This document shows, piece by piece, positions 1 through 11,535 of a DNA stretch of 64,000 nt. The DNA is from Aspidiotus rigidus. Lineage: Eukaryota > Arthropoda > Insecta > Hemiptera > Diaspididae. The position numbers and the translations under genes were made by a program. Position 1 is the stretch's first letter; the number at the start of each line of letters is the position of its first letter. The notes below the pieces were generated by a model. It worked only from the letters and a program-made list of their open reading frames with translations, searched no databases and had not been told where the DNA came from. The stretch is taken from the NCBI GenBank assembly GCA_035079385.1, contig JAVHKY010000054.1:4875501-4939500 (forward strand), written 5' to 3'.

Positions 1-592
1 GTAGAATATGTTCATTTATTTAATAATTTTATTATTAAGAATAATAATTTTTAAATTTTAAATTTTATTTCAAATATCTTTATTATCTGCGAGTTTGCAA
101 GCAATATGACAGTTGATTCATTCCTAAGAAATCGGCTGGGAATTTTGAGCAAAAATGAGTGACCGCGGTTTGCACGAGAATAGACCAAAAAAAAAAAAAG
201 AGTAAACATATTGGTAAATGTTGAGGAAAAATGTACTCAGAATGGATCAAAGTATCTCCCAAAATATCTGCCCAGAAATCGACTAGAAATCTTAGTCAAA
301 ATTGAGTAATAAATACAATATCAATTTTAGACTAAGAAACGAGGAAAAATTCCATTTTGTTTTGACACTTACAACGACCAAAAAATGGGTCGAAATGTAT
401 TCCGCATAGTGATCAAAAATCAACTAAAAATGTGATCAAAATTTAATAACAAAATTTGGTCGATTCATTTCAAAAATTTACTCAAAATCAACCATTTCCT
501 GATGGTACCATAATATTTGGTCTTTTTTCAGTCGTACGATCAAAAACCGACTAATGTCGACCATATAGTGATGTTCGATTTGGTTTATCGGG
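1..592 (-). mobile_element. TIR element copy A (mtDNA-carrying family), truncated by the window edge
   Basis: This is the end part of a repeat family present six times in the window, in reverse orientation relative to the copy at 39409. It runs from AT-rich sequence through the segment rich in GTCGATTT-like words to the terminal motif TTTATCGGG at 584-592, the terminal inverted repeat seen on the other copies. The cox2-bearing part would lie upstream of position 1. No transposase is visible in it. Confidence 0.8.
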
Positions 593-599
593 CTTCAAC

Positions 600-1935
600 T
601 ATAAACGTCCGACCGAATACTTTTTTCGACATCTCCTATTTTTACCGACTTTTTGTAGAAGAAGGGGGGTATCGTATTCATGTTGTGATTTTACGAGATA
701 CATACAAATAATAGATAAACTTGCAAAATTTGTGGCCTCGAAATCTCAGAAACTACAATAAATGTTCTCACTTAACTTTGGAATCTCGAAAAAAAATTTG
801 AACTTTGTAATTTTTGAACTTTAAAAAATTTGATCGTGTCGTTCTCAAGAAATAATTGATTCAATATCATTTTTTTAAAATCATGATTGTCCATTGTTGA
901 AAATGGTTCATTCATTTCGTTATCATTCAATTTGAAATGTCAACCAAGACTATCTGAACTTGGTAATTTTTCAATTAAAAAAAATCGGTCCTACCGTTCT
1001 CAAGAAATTGTTGGTACAGTGTCAAAATTTTTTCTCTATTGTTAAAAAAGGTTCTTGCTTTCTTCATCATTTACTTTGGAATCTCAAAGAAGACTATCTG
1101 AACTTGGTAACTTTTCAATTTTGAAAATTGATCGTGCATTCCCATGAAATTGTTAATTCCATGTCAAAAATTTTTCTTAGGTATATGAGTAGAATTTGTG
1201 GCCGCGAGATCTCTGGAATTTCAAAAATTTTTTTATCAAACTTTGGATCCCAATTTTTCAATTTAAAAAAATTGATTGTGCTGTTCTCATGAAATTGTTG
1301 ATTCAATATCAAAAATTTTTGTTTTTTATTATTATTTTCCATCGTTAAAAAGGGTTCTTAATTTCTTTATCATTCACTTTGGAATGTCAAAGAAGACTAT
1401 TTGAACTTGATAATTTATCAATTTTAAAAAATTTTTTGTGCCGTTCCCATGAAATTGTTGATTCAATGTTAAAAATTTTTCTTAGGTATATGCGTACTTG
1501 ACTTGACTTGGAGTATATATTGTATGGTAGTTCATAATTATGTACTAAGCTATAAGATATATGTATATTTGTACATGGTGGTAGCGACCTCTGTAATAAT
1601 GGAGAAGCTAATAAATCAATCAATGAGTAGAACTTGTGGCCACGAGATCTCAGAAATTTAAAAAGATTTTTTAACCAAACTTTGGAACCTTTAAACAAAC
1701 TACCTGAACTTGGTAATTTTCCAATTTTAAAAAATTGATCCTGCCGTTCTCATGAAATTGTTAATGCAATATCAAAAATTTTTGTTTTTCATCATTGTTT
1801 TCCATCGTTAAAAAAGAGTTTTTGATTTCTTCATCATTTACTTTGGAATATCAAAAAATACTATCTGAACTTGGTGGTCATTCAATGTAAAAAAAATTGA
1901 TTGTGCTGAGTTCTCCTGCAATTGTTGATTCCATT
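600..1935. repeat. Degenerate tandem array, ~150-bp unit
   Basis: Variants of ACTTTGGAATCTCAAA, followed by an ACTATCTGAACTTGGTAA-type stretch and a CTCATGAAATTGTTGATTC-type stretch, recur near 775, 928, 1075, 1226, 1376, 1677 and 1840, a spacing of about 150 bp. An unrelated stretch of about 130 bp interrupts it near 1495-1625. The same family lies inverted at 14960-15400. The short minus-strand open frames here are by-products of the repeat. Confidence 0.75.
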
Positions 1936-3922
1936 TTAGTAAATTTTTGTTATAAATCGACCAAATTTTGTCTATTCATTTCAGTTCATTGTTGGTCTGA
2001 TATCCTAAATTTTGATCATATTTTTAGTTGATTTTTGATCACTATGCGGAATACATTTCGACCCATTTTTTGGTCGTCACAATTGTCAATACAAAATGGA
2101 ATTTTTCCTCGTTTCTTAGTCGAAAATTGATATTATATTTATCACCCAATATTGACTAAGATTTCTAGTCGATTTCTGGGCAGATATTTTGGGAGATACC
2201 TTGATCCATTTTGAGTAGATTTTTCCTCAACATCTACCAATATTTTTACTCCTTTTTTTGGTCTATTCTCGTGCAAATGCGGTCACTCATTTTTGTCCAA
2301 AATTTCCAGCCGATTTCTTAGGAATGAATCAACTATCATATTGCTCGCAAACTTGTAGATAAATGAAGATATTATTTAAAATAAAATTTAAAATTTAAAA
2401 ATTAATATTCTTAATAATAAAATTATTCAATAAATGAAAATATTCTACTAATCATAAAAATATTAGATTTATTATATTCAATTTAAGGAGCTCCAACAGG
2501 AATAATTATTAAATATAATTTTTTTTTTAAATTTTAATTTTATATCAATTTTATTTTTTGAAATTAAATTTTAACTTTATTTAAGAAGTTAATAATATAC
2601 CTAGTATTATTTTGAAAAAATAAAGATGTTATTTAAATTTTCTTGATAATTATAGTTGATTTAATCAAAATTATAATTTTTTTTTTTTTCAGAATAAATA
2701 TTATTTTAATAAAAATATTTATATTAATTTTCAATAAAAATTATTATATAAAACAACTATAAAAATTGAAACTAAATAACTTTTTATATCATTCAATTTA
2801 TTCAACATATTTGATCCTTTAAATGAGAATTAATTATTTAATCATTTCAATGATTTTAAATAATCATATTGAACCGGAATTATATTTTTCATTTTCTTGT
2901 TCAATTTTACATTCAATAAATATAAAATTATTAGGTTTATTTATGACAAATAAATAAAAAAATTTTTAAAGAGTTAATTTACATAAGAAATTAACATAAA
3001 TTAAATAGATAAAAATTAATTTCATTAATAATAAATTTATAAAGAATAATGATGATGATTGTATTATATCAATTAAATTATAGGCTAATAATTAAATTTA
3101 AAATTAAAATTACGTAATGATGTACGAATTTTATAAATTAAATTTAAATAAATAGATACATATAATACTTAGATTCATTTTAAAAAATTATTTAAATTAA
3201 ATGATTCAATTTTAATTGGTACAAATCCATCATAAATTCCACAAATTTCTGAACATTGACCATAAATAATTGAAGGTATACTAATTAATATACCAAAATC
3301 GCACTCCTCTCGATATAATCCTGCTAGCGGGATTGCTATCTTCATTTCTTTCTTCTCTCACATGAGGAAGCCTTAGATATGGACTGGTTTTTCCTTTCGA
3401 AAATGGTGGTCTGTCAGTATCATCTAACTATAGACGGTTTTATGGCGTCTCTATTGCCCAAAACTTGATTGTTCTGCTTTGTCAAAAGTGGTCTATTTGT
3501 AGTGGTCCGTTAATATCGCTTGAATATAGGCTACAACAGACTATTTTATAATCGTCCACATTGCACAGAAATCTACGAATCTTTTTCGTTAGAAGAATTC
3601 TAATTATGGTGGTTTGTTGACAATGATTAAATATTGACGATGAGAAAATAGTTTATATCGTCAAGGTTCCCTAGAAATCGACTCTTTTTTTGGTCAAAAA
3701 TCGTCAAAATGTAGTCAATTGTAGAGGAAGTATGGACAATGACTGAGGACAGACCATTTCATGGTACCTACATCACCTACAGATCGACTAATTTTTTCAT
3801 TCAAAATTTTGTCAAGTTGCTTTAAATGTGGTCTAAATATGGTAGGGAAGAGCGGAAGTAAATCGACTGAGAAAGTTGGTCTGTTATTAGTCACTCATCA
3901 GTCTACTTTTGGTCTACAGTTA
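1935..3922 (+). mobile_element. TIR element copy B (mtDNA-carrying), both ends lost
   Basis: It aligns along most of its length with the complete copy at 39409-41562: a left arm of GTCGATTT-rich sequence (1935-2340), an AT-rich core (2350-3300) and a right arm with less AT (3300-3922). Neither CCCGATAAA terminus is present. It enters directly from the ~150-bp array on the left and is followed by the ~118-bp satellite on the right. The right arm has a small deletion near 3895-3915 relative to other copies. Confidence 0.8.
3169..3297 (-). pseudogene. cox2: Mitochondrial cox2 3' fragment inside TIR element copy B (numt)
   Basis: Read on the minus strand with the invertebrate mitochondrial code, this gives the conserved COX2 C-terminus, including [18 protein letters not shown] and a final FLKWI followed by TAA, with TGA read as Trp and ATA as Met. 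It cannot be a working nuclear gene: it is about 42 codons long, has no start and uses mitochondrial codons. The same fragment recurs in copies C, D, E and F. Confidence 0.85.
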
Positions 3923-3944
3923 GCACCCTCCACCGTCTAAAATA

Positions 3945-4475
3945 GGAAGAATTCTCGCACAATCGCCTGCTTTGAGCATGAGCGAGTCCGTAGTTGATCT
4001 CTCACCACGAGTACACCGGGGATTTTTTGCAAACATTTTTTCCATTGCCTGAAACAACGAGAATTTCGGCACATTCACTTGCTGCAAGCAGTCGATCTCT
4101 CACTGCGAGTCCACAACAGGAGACGTTTTTCCTGTCCACATTCCCTTTATTGTTTGTCTAAGACCACGAGAAATTCGTTGCAATTGCCTGCTTCAAGCAT
4201 AAGCGGGCCTGCAGTCGATCCTTCACCGCGTGTTCACAACGGGAGACTATTTTCTCGCTACCATTCCCTCCATCGCTTGAAACAACGAGAATTTCGGCAC
4301 ATTTGCCCACGTCGAGTACAAGCGGGGCCATAGTCGATCTCTCATCGCGAGTCCGTAACGGAAGATCTGGTACTCGATAATAGTCCGTTCATGGTCTTAC
4401 ACAACGAAAGTTTCCGCACATTAGCCCGCTTTAATCATACGTGGGGTTGTAGTCGATTTTCCTCCAGGCGCAGGG
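3945..4475 (+). repeat. Satellite-like array, ~118-bp unit (forward)
   Basis: Units contain GAGAATTTCGGCACATTTGCC, a stretch like AAGCATAAGCGGGGC, then AGTCGATCTCTCACCGCGAG and CACAACGGGAGACG. They begin near 3950, 4058, 4168, 4286 and 4405, so the spacing is about 108-119 bp. The same family lies at 12538-12930 in this orientation and at 14430-14770 and 17549-19740 inverted. The open frame at 4079-4333 is a by-product of the repeat. Confidence 0.8.
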
Positions 4476-4554
4476 CTGCAGTCAATGTCTCCAACAATGA
4501 AGCCTGACCTGATGTGGAGTAACTACGAGTCATTGAGGAAGGGGAGGGAGCTCG

Positions 4555-4715
4555 CTACTTCAAACCTGATCTCTGCTGATCTTCTCGTTCCTATTTGTTG
4601 TTGGGGCAGTTGTTATCATATCTCACTAGAAGATGGTGCAGTCGGTGAACCGGAAGCGCTCGCGTCTTAGTTAATTCTTTCTGCGGTTTTTGCAACTCAA
4701 GTTTATTCCTTGGAG
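4555..4715 (+). mobile_element. Penelope-like element 3'-end relic
   Basis: This stretch matches the 3' untranslated end of the Penelope-like copy at 45428-46304: a hammerhead-like core (AGAAGATGG to AACCGGAAGCGCTC, 4628-4661), then TTCTGCGGTTTTTGCAACTC and CCTTGGAGTATCC. No coding sequence is left with it. It is diverged, so the left edge is approximate. Confidence 0.55.
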
Positions 4716-6890
4716 TATCCTTCTTTGACTCGGTTTGACCATAATATAGAGAATCGCATCAACGCAACGGTTTCAAACAGTGACTGAAGTCGATTACTTC
4801 CACAAACCGTAGATGTCCCAAACAGCAGAGAAACACGCATGTACGCAGTCTTTATGTTTATAAAGACTACGCATCGTGCATCTTTCGATCGTTGACGTGA
4901 TCACTTTTACGATGCGTATTCCCTTTTTATTAATCACGCTAATCAAACCACTAATCGCTAGAAAAACATGGCCTCACTGTAGATGCGCGGCTCGAGCGAG
5001 TACCTTCTTATCCATTGATCGCGAAAAATACTTGACCGCCACAACTAATGAATTCGTAGCAAATTGAATAGCTGTCACAATCGTATAGAGGAAAACTTCT
5101 CACCAACCGATAAAGTGAAATACGTATATACCAACACCAATAAGCTTCGAAACGTTAACAACGTAAATATTTTCAACTTTCAGTAAACGACAGAGAGGCT
5201 ACCTGTATCAGTGTGCGTGTGCTCAGGCCACCCATGTTCCGTCGATTAAATTTATTTATCACATTTAAATAGATTTTAACGAGTATTTAAATATTGTAAT
5301 AAATTATCGAAAGGCCGAAGAGGGCGCGCTAACGAGACACGAAAATTTAAATTTCCCTCCGTCTCGCGGTTGACAACCAGTCGTCGATGCTCACCCGTAA
5401 CAAATGACAAGACTCCAGCTTTTGTTCGAATTTTTCTATCAAATATCGAGGCCTCTATACCTCTAGCTCTTCAGCGTTATGAAACTCGATTAGAGATAAG
5501 GAAATTTTACTCGACTTTATTCGTTATCGCGCCTCCGCCTAATTAAATAGCCCCACAGCCGACATTTTGTGACCGTGTATTTTTTTTCGATGACAGCAGC
5601 CGGCGCGAGCGCGTGTTATTTTTATACGTCCACAGTCATCGGGGAAAGAATAAAAAGGAGGAGACGAGATACGACATTATTGACGTACGCTTTTTTTATT
5701 ATTATCATTTTTGTACCATCTCTTTCCTTTCTTCGTTTATGGTGGTAGAATACATGGTACCGAGAAGCAGTAAGAAATAGAAATAAGAAAAACTCGTTCG
5801 TCGATTGGAGTGTCGAAATAGAAAAATGTTGACAAAAGTACTTTCATAAATATGCAACGAGCACTTAATTCGCGTCTGTACTTTCGTACTCCAGAAAACG
5901 TGAGAATCGTCATCTGTTGTATAGGGAGAAAGAAAGTGAGAAAGAGGAGAAAAATAAAAATTCGAAAGAATAATAATAACAACAGAAACAGAAAAAAAAA
6001 GGCAGCTATCGAATAGAGAAAACAACTCGACTCAAAAGTACGAAAGCTTTTGTATCAGCGAAGAAATAAATAGAAAAGAGAGGGAAAAAAAAACTTCTGA
6101 ATAAATTATGAAGTCCACGATGTTGTATACGTACAACAAATTCTTACCTTTTCACGGTAAAATTCTTTCTCTTTTCTCTATATATCTTGAGTATCACTTC
6201 AATCCATGAAAAAAAAAGAAGTATATATAGCATTATATAGAACGTACATCGTATTTGACTGTTTGTATCGCGCGTTTGCGTTTGAACGGTAAATAAGTTT
6301 TATTATATACGTTGTACTCGAGAATTTTTTTAATAATTCCGACTGTGGACTTTTTTTTTCTCTCCTTCTGTTTGTATATGCTCGTATGTCAAAGTTTGCT
6401 TCTTTTTTCAGTCTGATGCTTTTGCCCCTCAGCTCCTTCTATTCGATAAATTCACGCTCTTTCCTCGTTGAATACGAAATCAACACCACCCCCTTGAGCA
6501 TTGAATGAGAGTTTGATGGGTCGAAGTAAGAATTATTTGCTGTAGGTATACCTCTACAAATGTATATCGTTTTGTTACTCGTGACACCCCTGATGGGCTT
6601 CGTAGTAATGAACAAAATTTGCGAATAGTAATAAGGTCGACGGCTTAGAATGGCTTCTTGAATCATTCGTTGAAAATATTCGAATAATGAAGTCCTCGAT
6701 AAAAGAAAAAATATCGCAGCTTTTTAGCTTCGTTACTTACGTTGAGAAATTAATTCGAATGCGCCCTCGTCGAGACTGAAATATTTTTCTATTTCTACGT
6801 CTCAAACGCGAATTAGGACGCGGACGTAGCCGAAATATTTCTAAATTATGTACAACGCAACACAAATCAGTTAATCAGTTAAATACGATA
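4716..6890. other. Region without a recognisable gene
   Basis: The sequence is of mixed composition and holds only short open frames (for example 4876-5067 and 5705-6025) that lack homology I recognise, signal features or consistent splice sites. The stretch 5640-6250 is rich in polypurine runs and A/T microrepeats. It could be intronic or intergenic DNA of the LIM-homeobox locus. Confidence 0.5.
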
Positions 6891-6899
6891 TTACTGTAA

Positions 6900-8529
6900 G
6901 AGCAACGTGAGCAAGAAAGAAAATTGCTAAACGCTAAAGGAAGAATAGTCTGAAGACAGAGTAAACAATGCAAACCGCAGAAAAAGTTAGGACGACGAGC
7001 ACTCTCGCGGTTGATGAACCGTCTTCAGGACTGAAATGAAAGCAACTATAACAAACGGAGGAAAATAACAAAGTATTAAGATTGGCCAAACGAGAAATCG
7101 CGGTGTGAGTCATAAACCAGTTCAATCAGGCCATCTTCCGGAATGTACGAGATAAGTACAGTAATGCCATCGGTGTAGAGATGACGCATTATCTCTATAT
7201 GCTCGAGGGCAATGCGTTTACGGTAGGAGTTCTCCTTATGGAGGAGCTTTTCTGATCCCTCACGGAAGCTTGGGCCGCTGTTTATCAGATGATCAGCAAA
7301 AGCTGACTCCCCTAAGTGTCCCTTATTCCAAGACTTCAGGTGCTCAGCTACTCTAGCCTTCATTTGGCAGCTGATCTCACCATTATAAAAGCCTCCAGAA
7401 TCCCTACATTCCAACTTATAAATACCACTCCTCTCATCAACGGTATGGGATCCTTCAGCCTCTTGTGGTGGGGTTGTAGAACGCGGGTGTGAAGCCAAAC
7501 GGCCGGAGGGCCCGACCCAATTGGAGGGAAAACTCCCCCAGGAAAGGAAGATTGGTCCAACGCATACGATGATCACGGATCGTGTCTCGGGGGAGGGAGG
7601 TGGTGAAATCAAGAATGCTCCTTGTAACTTCCCTCCGAACCATCACGTCAACATCGACATTGACCCCATTCACTCTGGCCAGGTGTTTTATTGTGAGTAA
7701 TTCTTTCTTAAAGGCAGACTGACTCAAAGGAATACGAGTCAGTCTGTGAACTAGGCTATTAAAGGCAGCCATCTTATGAGCAAAAAAACAGAACTAACTT
7801 CCGTGGACTAAAACATCGGTCGTAGTATCTTTCCTGTAAATTCCAAACTCATGGATACCGTCTATCATAGATATCGATAAATCCAAGAAGTTAGTGGAGG
7901 AATTGAGATTCCTCAGAAACTCACCTGGGAGATCTGGGGGACTGGTCCACGTACATAGAACGTCAGCAACGTACCTGTGCCAATAGTGAATATGATTAAG
8001 TCACACCTGGTTCGAGGAAAAGAAATCAAGTTCAAACTTGGACTTGAAAATCTCGGAGATAGGAGAGCCTAACGGTGATCCAATAGGGATCCCTACTTTA
8101 TCAGGGAACTCGAAAAATTTCCCTTCGAATTCACTATAGTTGGGGGACCAGCAATGATTCCGGAGATCGAAAAATTCTTGAAACCCGTTGTAAGGAATGT
8201 TGGCTTTGACAAGTAGCTCACCCTTACGCTGGGTGGTAGCAGTCTTACGAATATTCGGGAACAAACCAAGAACATCGAACGAGAAGATGGTCGTTCCTGG
8301 AGGAAGACTTACAGCCTTCAGGACGTCAGTTAAAAAGGCCGAATTCGAGACCAAGTGAGGAGATTCAAAATCAATGCGATGTTTGAACCAAGGGTGCAGG
8401 AATTTGACAAGTAGGTAGGTGAGAGAGGAGATGAATGAAACTACGGGTCGCATCGGGGTATTATTCTTATGCATTTTAGGCAGCCCGTAAAGGAGGGAGG
8501 GCGACGGGTTAAGAACAAGGAGGGCTTTT
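6900..8529 (-). mobile_element. Penelope-like retroelement 1, C-terminal half (RT, linker, GIY-YIG endonuclease), decayed
   Basis: On the minus strand the order is reverse transcriptase, linker, GIY-YIG endonuclease, 3' end. The RT part (8529-8001) has LLYGLPKMHKNNTPMRPVVS, FSFDVLGLFPNI and GIPIGSPLGSPISEIF, which are Penelope-type motifs. After a stop near 8000 it continues to the catalytic box, which reads YVADV at about 7970 where YVDD is expected. A linker with KMAAFNSLVHRL follows (7772-7455), then the endonuclease (about 7430-7080), where the GIY-YIG-type start reads SGIYKLECRDSGGFY. The 3' end to 6900 carries a degenerate hammerhead-like core. The N-terminal half lies at 11536-12470, separated by a 3-kb insertion. 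The stops, frameshifts and lost catalytic Asp make it inactive. Confidence 0.85.
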
Positions 8530-8661
8530 GACATGTTCCATGTCTTTTCTCTCGCCGGACCCCAATTTTGAAACTCGCGAGTACACCCCCCTTCCCCCCC
8601 CCCGTCAAGATAAATCTCTACCCCGTGGGTGATTCAGAAATTGGCGAGTACACCCCGCGTA

Positions 8662-8838
8662 ATAATAATAATAAATAAATAAATTAATTAATTAATAATT
8701 AAATAATTAAATAAATAAATAATTAAATAATTAAATAATTAATATAATTAAATAAATAAATAATTAAATAATTAAATAATTAAATAAATAAATAATAAAA
8801 TAATTAAATAAATAAATAATTAAATAAATAAATAATTA

Positions 8839-8870
<32 letters not shown>

Positions 8871-8905
8871 AATAATTAAATAATTAATATAATTATTAAT
8901 TAGAA
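8662..8905. repeat. AAAT/AATT simple repeat
   Basis: Almost pure runs of AATA, AAAT and AATT with no coding or structural signal other than low complexity. Similar blocks lie at 9895-10060, 10200-10310 and 30405-31240, all inside the two composite-element copies. Confidence 0.9.
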
Positions 8906-9127
8906 AATTTTCTAAGTCCCTCTTACTATCATATATGGCTGGATAGTCGGAATTTTTCCAAGTCCCCTAGACTTGAATTGTCTCATACCATTCCAATACA
9001 ACAGCGAGACAGGGGGCAAACGAGCGGAGCGAGTTCGCGCTACCTCATATTTTAACAGGGAACCTGTTTTATGGGGGGCTATTTGAGAAATCTGCCGTCC
9101 GCCGTCCGCTGTGCGCCGTCCAGCGAA

Positions 9128-9616
9128 AAACTTAGAAAAATTTCGACCCTCGAGCTATATAATATGATAGAAGGGGGACTTAGAAAAATTTCGACTCTCG
9201 AGCCATATATGATAGGAGGGGGACTTGGAAAAATTTCGACTCTCGAGCTATAGATGATAGGAGGGGAACTTAGAAAAATTTCGACTCTCGAGCTATATAT
9301 GATAGAAGGGGGACTTAGAAAAATTTCGACTCTCGAGCCATATATGATAGGAGAGGGACTTAGAAAAATTTCGACTCTTGAGCTATATATGGTAGGAGGG
9401 GGACTTAGAAAAAATTTTGACTCTCGAGCTATATATGATAGGAGGGGGACTTAGAAAAATTTCGACTCTCGAGCTATATATGATAGAAGGGGGACTTGGA
9501 AAAATTTCGACTCTCGAGCCATATATGATAGGAGGGGGACTTGGAAAAATTTCGACTCTCGAGCTATAGATGATAGGAGGGGAACTTAGAAAAATTTCGA
9601 CTCTCGAGCTATGATC
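9128..9616. repeat. 45-bp tandem repeat array, about 11 units
   Basis: The word TTTCGACTCTCGAGC recurs at 9189, 9234, 9279, 9324, 9369, 9415, 9460, 9505, 9550 and 9595, a period of 45 bp, with one earlier unit at 9141. Each unit reads GATAGGAGGGGGACTTAG, AAAAATTTCGACTCTCGAGC and TATATAT. Because 45 is a multiple of three, open frames run through it on both strands (9071-9454 +, 9383-9643 -) as 15-residue repeats. I regard these as by-products. Single units of the same motif are scattered at 10085, 10330, 23800-24620 and 25130-25210. Confidence 0.9.
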
Positions 9617-9894
9617 TAGGCTTCCTTGAATTTTCAATACCAAATCTCATTCGAATCATAAAACAGGTTCCCTGCGTTCCTCGTTTAACTTCGTTAAGGA
9701 AGCCGTAATCTTCTCATACTATTCCAATACAACAGCGAGATCGCTCGTTCGCCCCACGAAAGTTGATACCTCAAAATATAAAACACCCACAATTACCTCA
9801 AAATTTTTCTCATACAAGACTTATACGACGCCAAGATAGGTAAAGGGTTAAACGAATAATATCTCACGAACACTTGACCTAGTACAAGAATTAA

Positions 9895-9897
9895 TAA

Positions 9898-9933
<36 letters not shown>

Positions 9934-10310
9934 ATTAAATAATTAAATAATTAAATAATAATTAAATAATTAAATAATAATTAAATAATTAAATAATTAA
10001 ATAAATAAATAATTAAATAATTAATATAATTAATATAATTAATATAATTAATAATTAGAAAATCTCTATTCCGTGGGTGATTCAGAAATTCCCTCTTCCT
10101 ATCATATATGGCTGGATAGTCGAAATTTTTCCAAGTCCCCTAGACTTGAATTGTCTCATACCATTCCAATACAACAGCGAGACAGGGGGCGAACTCATAA
10201 TAATTGATAATAATTAAATAAATAAATAAATAATATCAAATAATTAAATAATTAATTAAATAAATAAATAAATAAATAAATAATTAAATAATTAATATAA
10301 TTAATAATTG
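9895..10310. repeat. AAAT simple repeats with diverged copies of the 45-bp motif
   Basis: Two blocks of AAAT/AATA simple sequence each end in a copy of the segment TCCCTCTTCCTATCATATATGG, then TAGACTTGAATTGTCTCATACC and CCAATACAACAGCGAG. The segment occurs in opposite orientation in the second composite element near 30340-30420 and 30660-30740. Confidence 0.8.
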
Positions 10311-10448
10311 GAAAATTTTCCAAGTCCCTCTTCCTATCATATATGGCTGGATAGTCGGAATTTTTCCAAGTCCCCTAGACTTGAATTGTCTCATACCATT
10401 CCAATACAACAGCGAGTTCGCGCTACCTCATATTTCTCATAGAAGACT

Positions 10449-11378
10449 TTTTTTTTTTTTTTTTTTAATACACCCTTTATTGTGAAAATAATAAAAACAA
10501 AAAAACAAAAAAATAAACAAAATAAAAAATAAAGATGAAAATAAAAAGAGAAACATTACAAAACAAGGAAGAGAAAAACAAAATTACAGAAATTTAGAAG
10601 GAAGAGAAAAAAAAAAAAAATACAAAAATACAAAATAATGATAATAATAAAAAAAAAAAAAAAAAACTAGGGTGTTGGAGGATGGCAACTAGGCCTTACC
10701 TCGTTTAACAAATTAGTTATGAATTATGTCAGTCAAATTGTGATGAATTCCGGAAGATGTTTAAGGAAATGAAAGATATGAGGGAAAATGGATAATTCTT
10801 CGGATGACAGAAGGTCAATAGCTCGGAGAGGGGTTGGAAAATTTAAATCCATACATTCTGAATAGAGTTTTTGTCTTAAATTTGGTAATTCTGAGCATTC
10901 AAAAAAGTAGTGGTTGATGTCGGCTTTTAAAGGGTTATCTGGATGGAAGAAGCATGCGTCAGATTCTATGAGATTTATGCGTTTGAGGTGGACAGGGAGA
11001 CGATTATGTCCGAAGCGAAGACGGCTGATTTTGACAATGAGAGAACGAGAGATGTCGTGAAATTTCTGAAACCAAGGAGATGTCGGAAGAAAGGGTTGCA
11101 CAAGTAAATAGTGAGAATTTTGATTGTTAAATGAATTTGAATAATTTAGAGACCAGTCATCCCGTGTGGAGCGTTTAGTGAGCGAATACAATTCTGACAT
11201 GGGAAGAAGGTTTGATGAGACCTGAGATAGACGTGCTAATTTAGCTTTCTCGTCTGTAATTTCATTGTTAGTAATTCCCGCATGTGCGGGGATCCAGAGG
11301 AAATCAATTTTGATGGGGGAGAGAGAATGGATTAAGGATATAATTGATAGAGCTAAGGATGGATTTATGCGAAACGCT
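10449..11378 (-). mobile_element. 5'-truncated non-LTR retrotransposon (LINE) tail: RNase H and C-terminal domain
   Basis: On the minus strand, codons from about 11375 to 10733 encode the end of a LINE ORF2. FLWIPAHAGITNNEITDEKA is the last RNase H motif, with the conserved His and Asp, followed by the C-terminal region SRLRFGHNRLPVH and HYFFECSELPNLR. After the stop comes a 3' tail rich in A ending in a poly-A tract, seen as poly-T at 10449-10466 on the plus strand. It sits inside the composite element between GAAGACTT and CTTTATACGACG, sequences that are contiguous in the other composite copy (30270-30295), which marks it as a later insertion. Only about 0.93 kb remains, so it cannot move by itself. 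Confidence 0.85.
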
Positions 11379-11535
11379 TTATACGACGACAAGATAGGTA
11401 AAGGGGTAAACGAATAATATCTCACGAACACTTGACCTAGTAGAAGCCTAGACTGAAATATTTCAAGATGACTGATAAAATATAAAAGACGTGGAACATG
11501 ATTTTCATTTATTTGGCTATGCCAGAAAATTTTTT

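Larger units (their letters stand above)
8530..11535. mobile_element. Composite repeat element inserted in Penelope-like element 1
   Basis: This 3-kb block breaks the Penelope reading frame exactly between a Lys-Lys and an Ala-Leu-Leu codon run. The flanking protein pieces rejoin without gain or loss when compared with the second Penelope copy (about 26040). The left end is GACATGTTCCATGTCTTTTC. The right end carries the inverse, AAAAGACGTGGAACAT at 11484-11499, plus about 30 further bases ending near AGAAAATT. T-runs on both sides fit a short poly-T target duplication. Inside are AAAT/AATT simple repeats, a 45-bp tandem array and a LINE tail. A shorter inverted copy lies at 30127-31382. No transposase is visible, so the class is unknown. 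Confidence 0.75.

Noticed and set aside
517..711. 64-codon frame at the end of copy A
   Set aside because: It straddles the TIR terminus, and a similar frame recurs at 17475 only because the terminus is repeated.
9071..9643. Repeat-protein gene or CRISPR-like array in the 45-bp repeats
   Set aside because: Units are directly tandem with no variable spacers, open frames run on both strands because the period is a multiple of three, and the same units occur singly in non-coding DNA.
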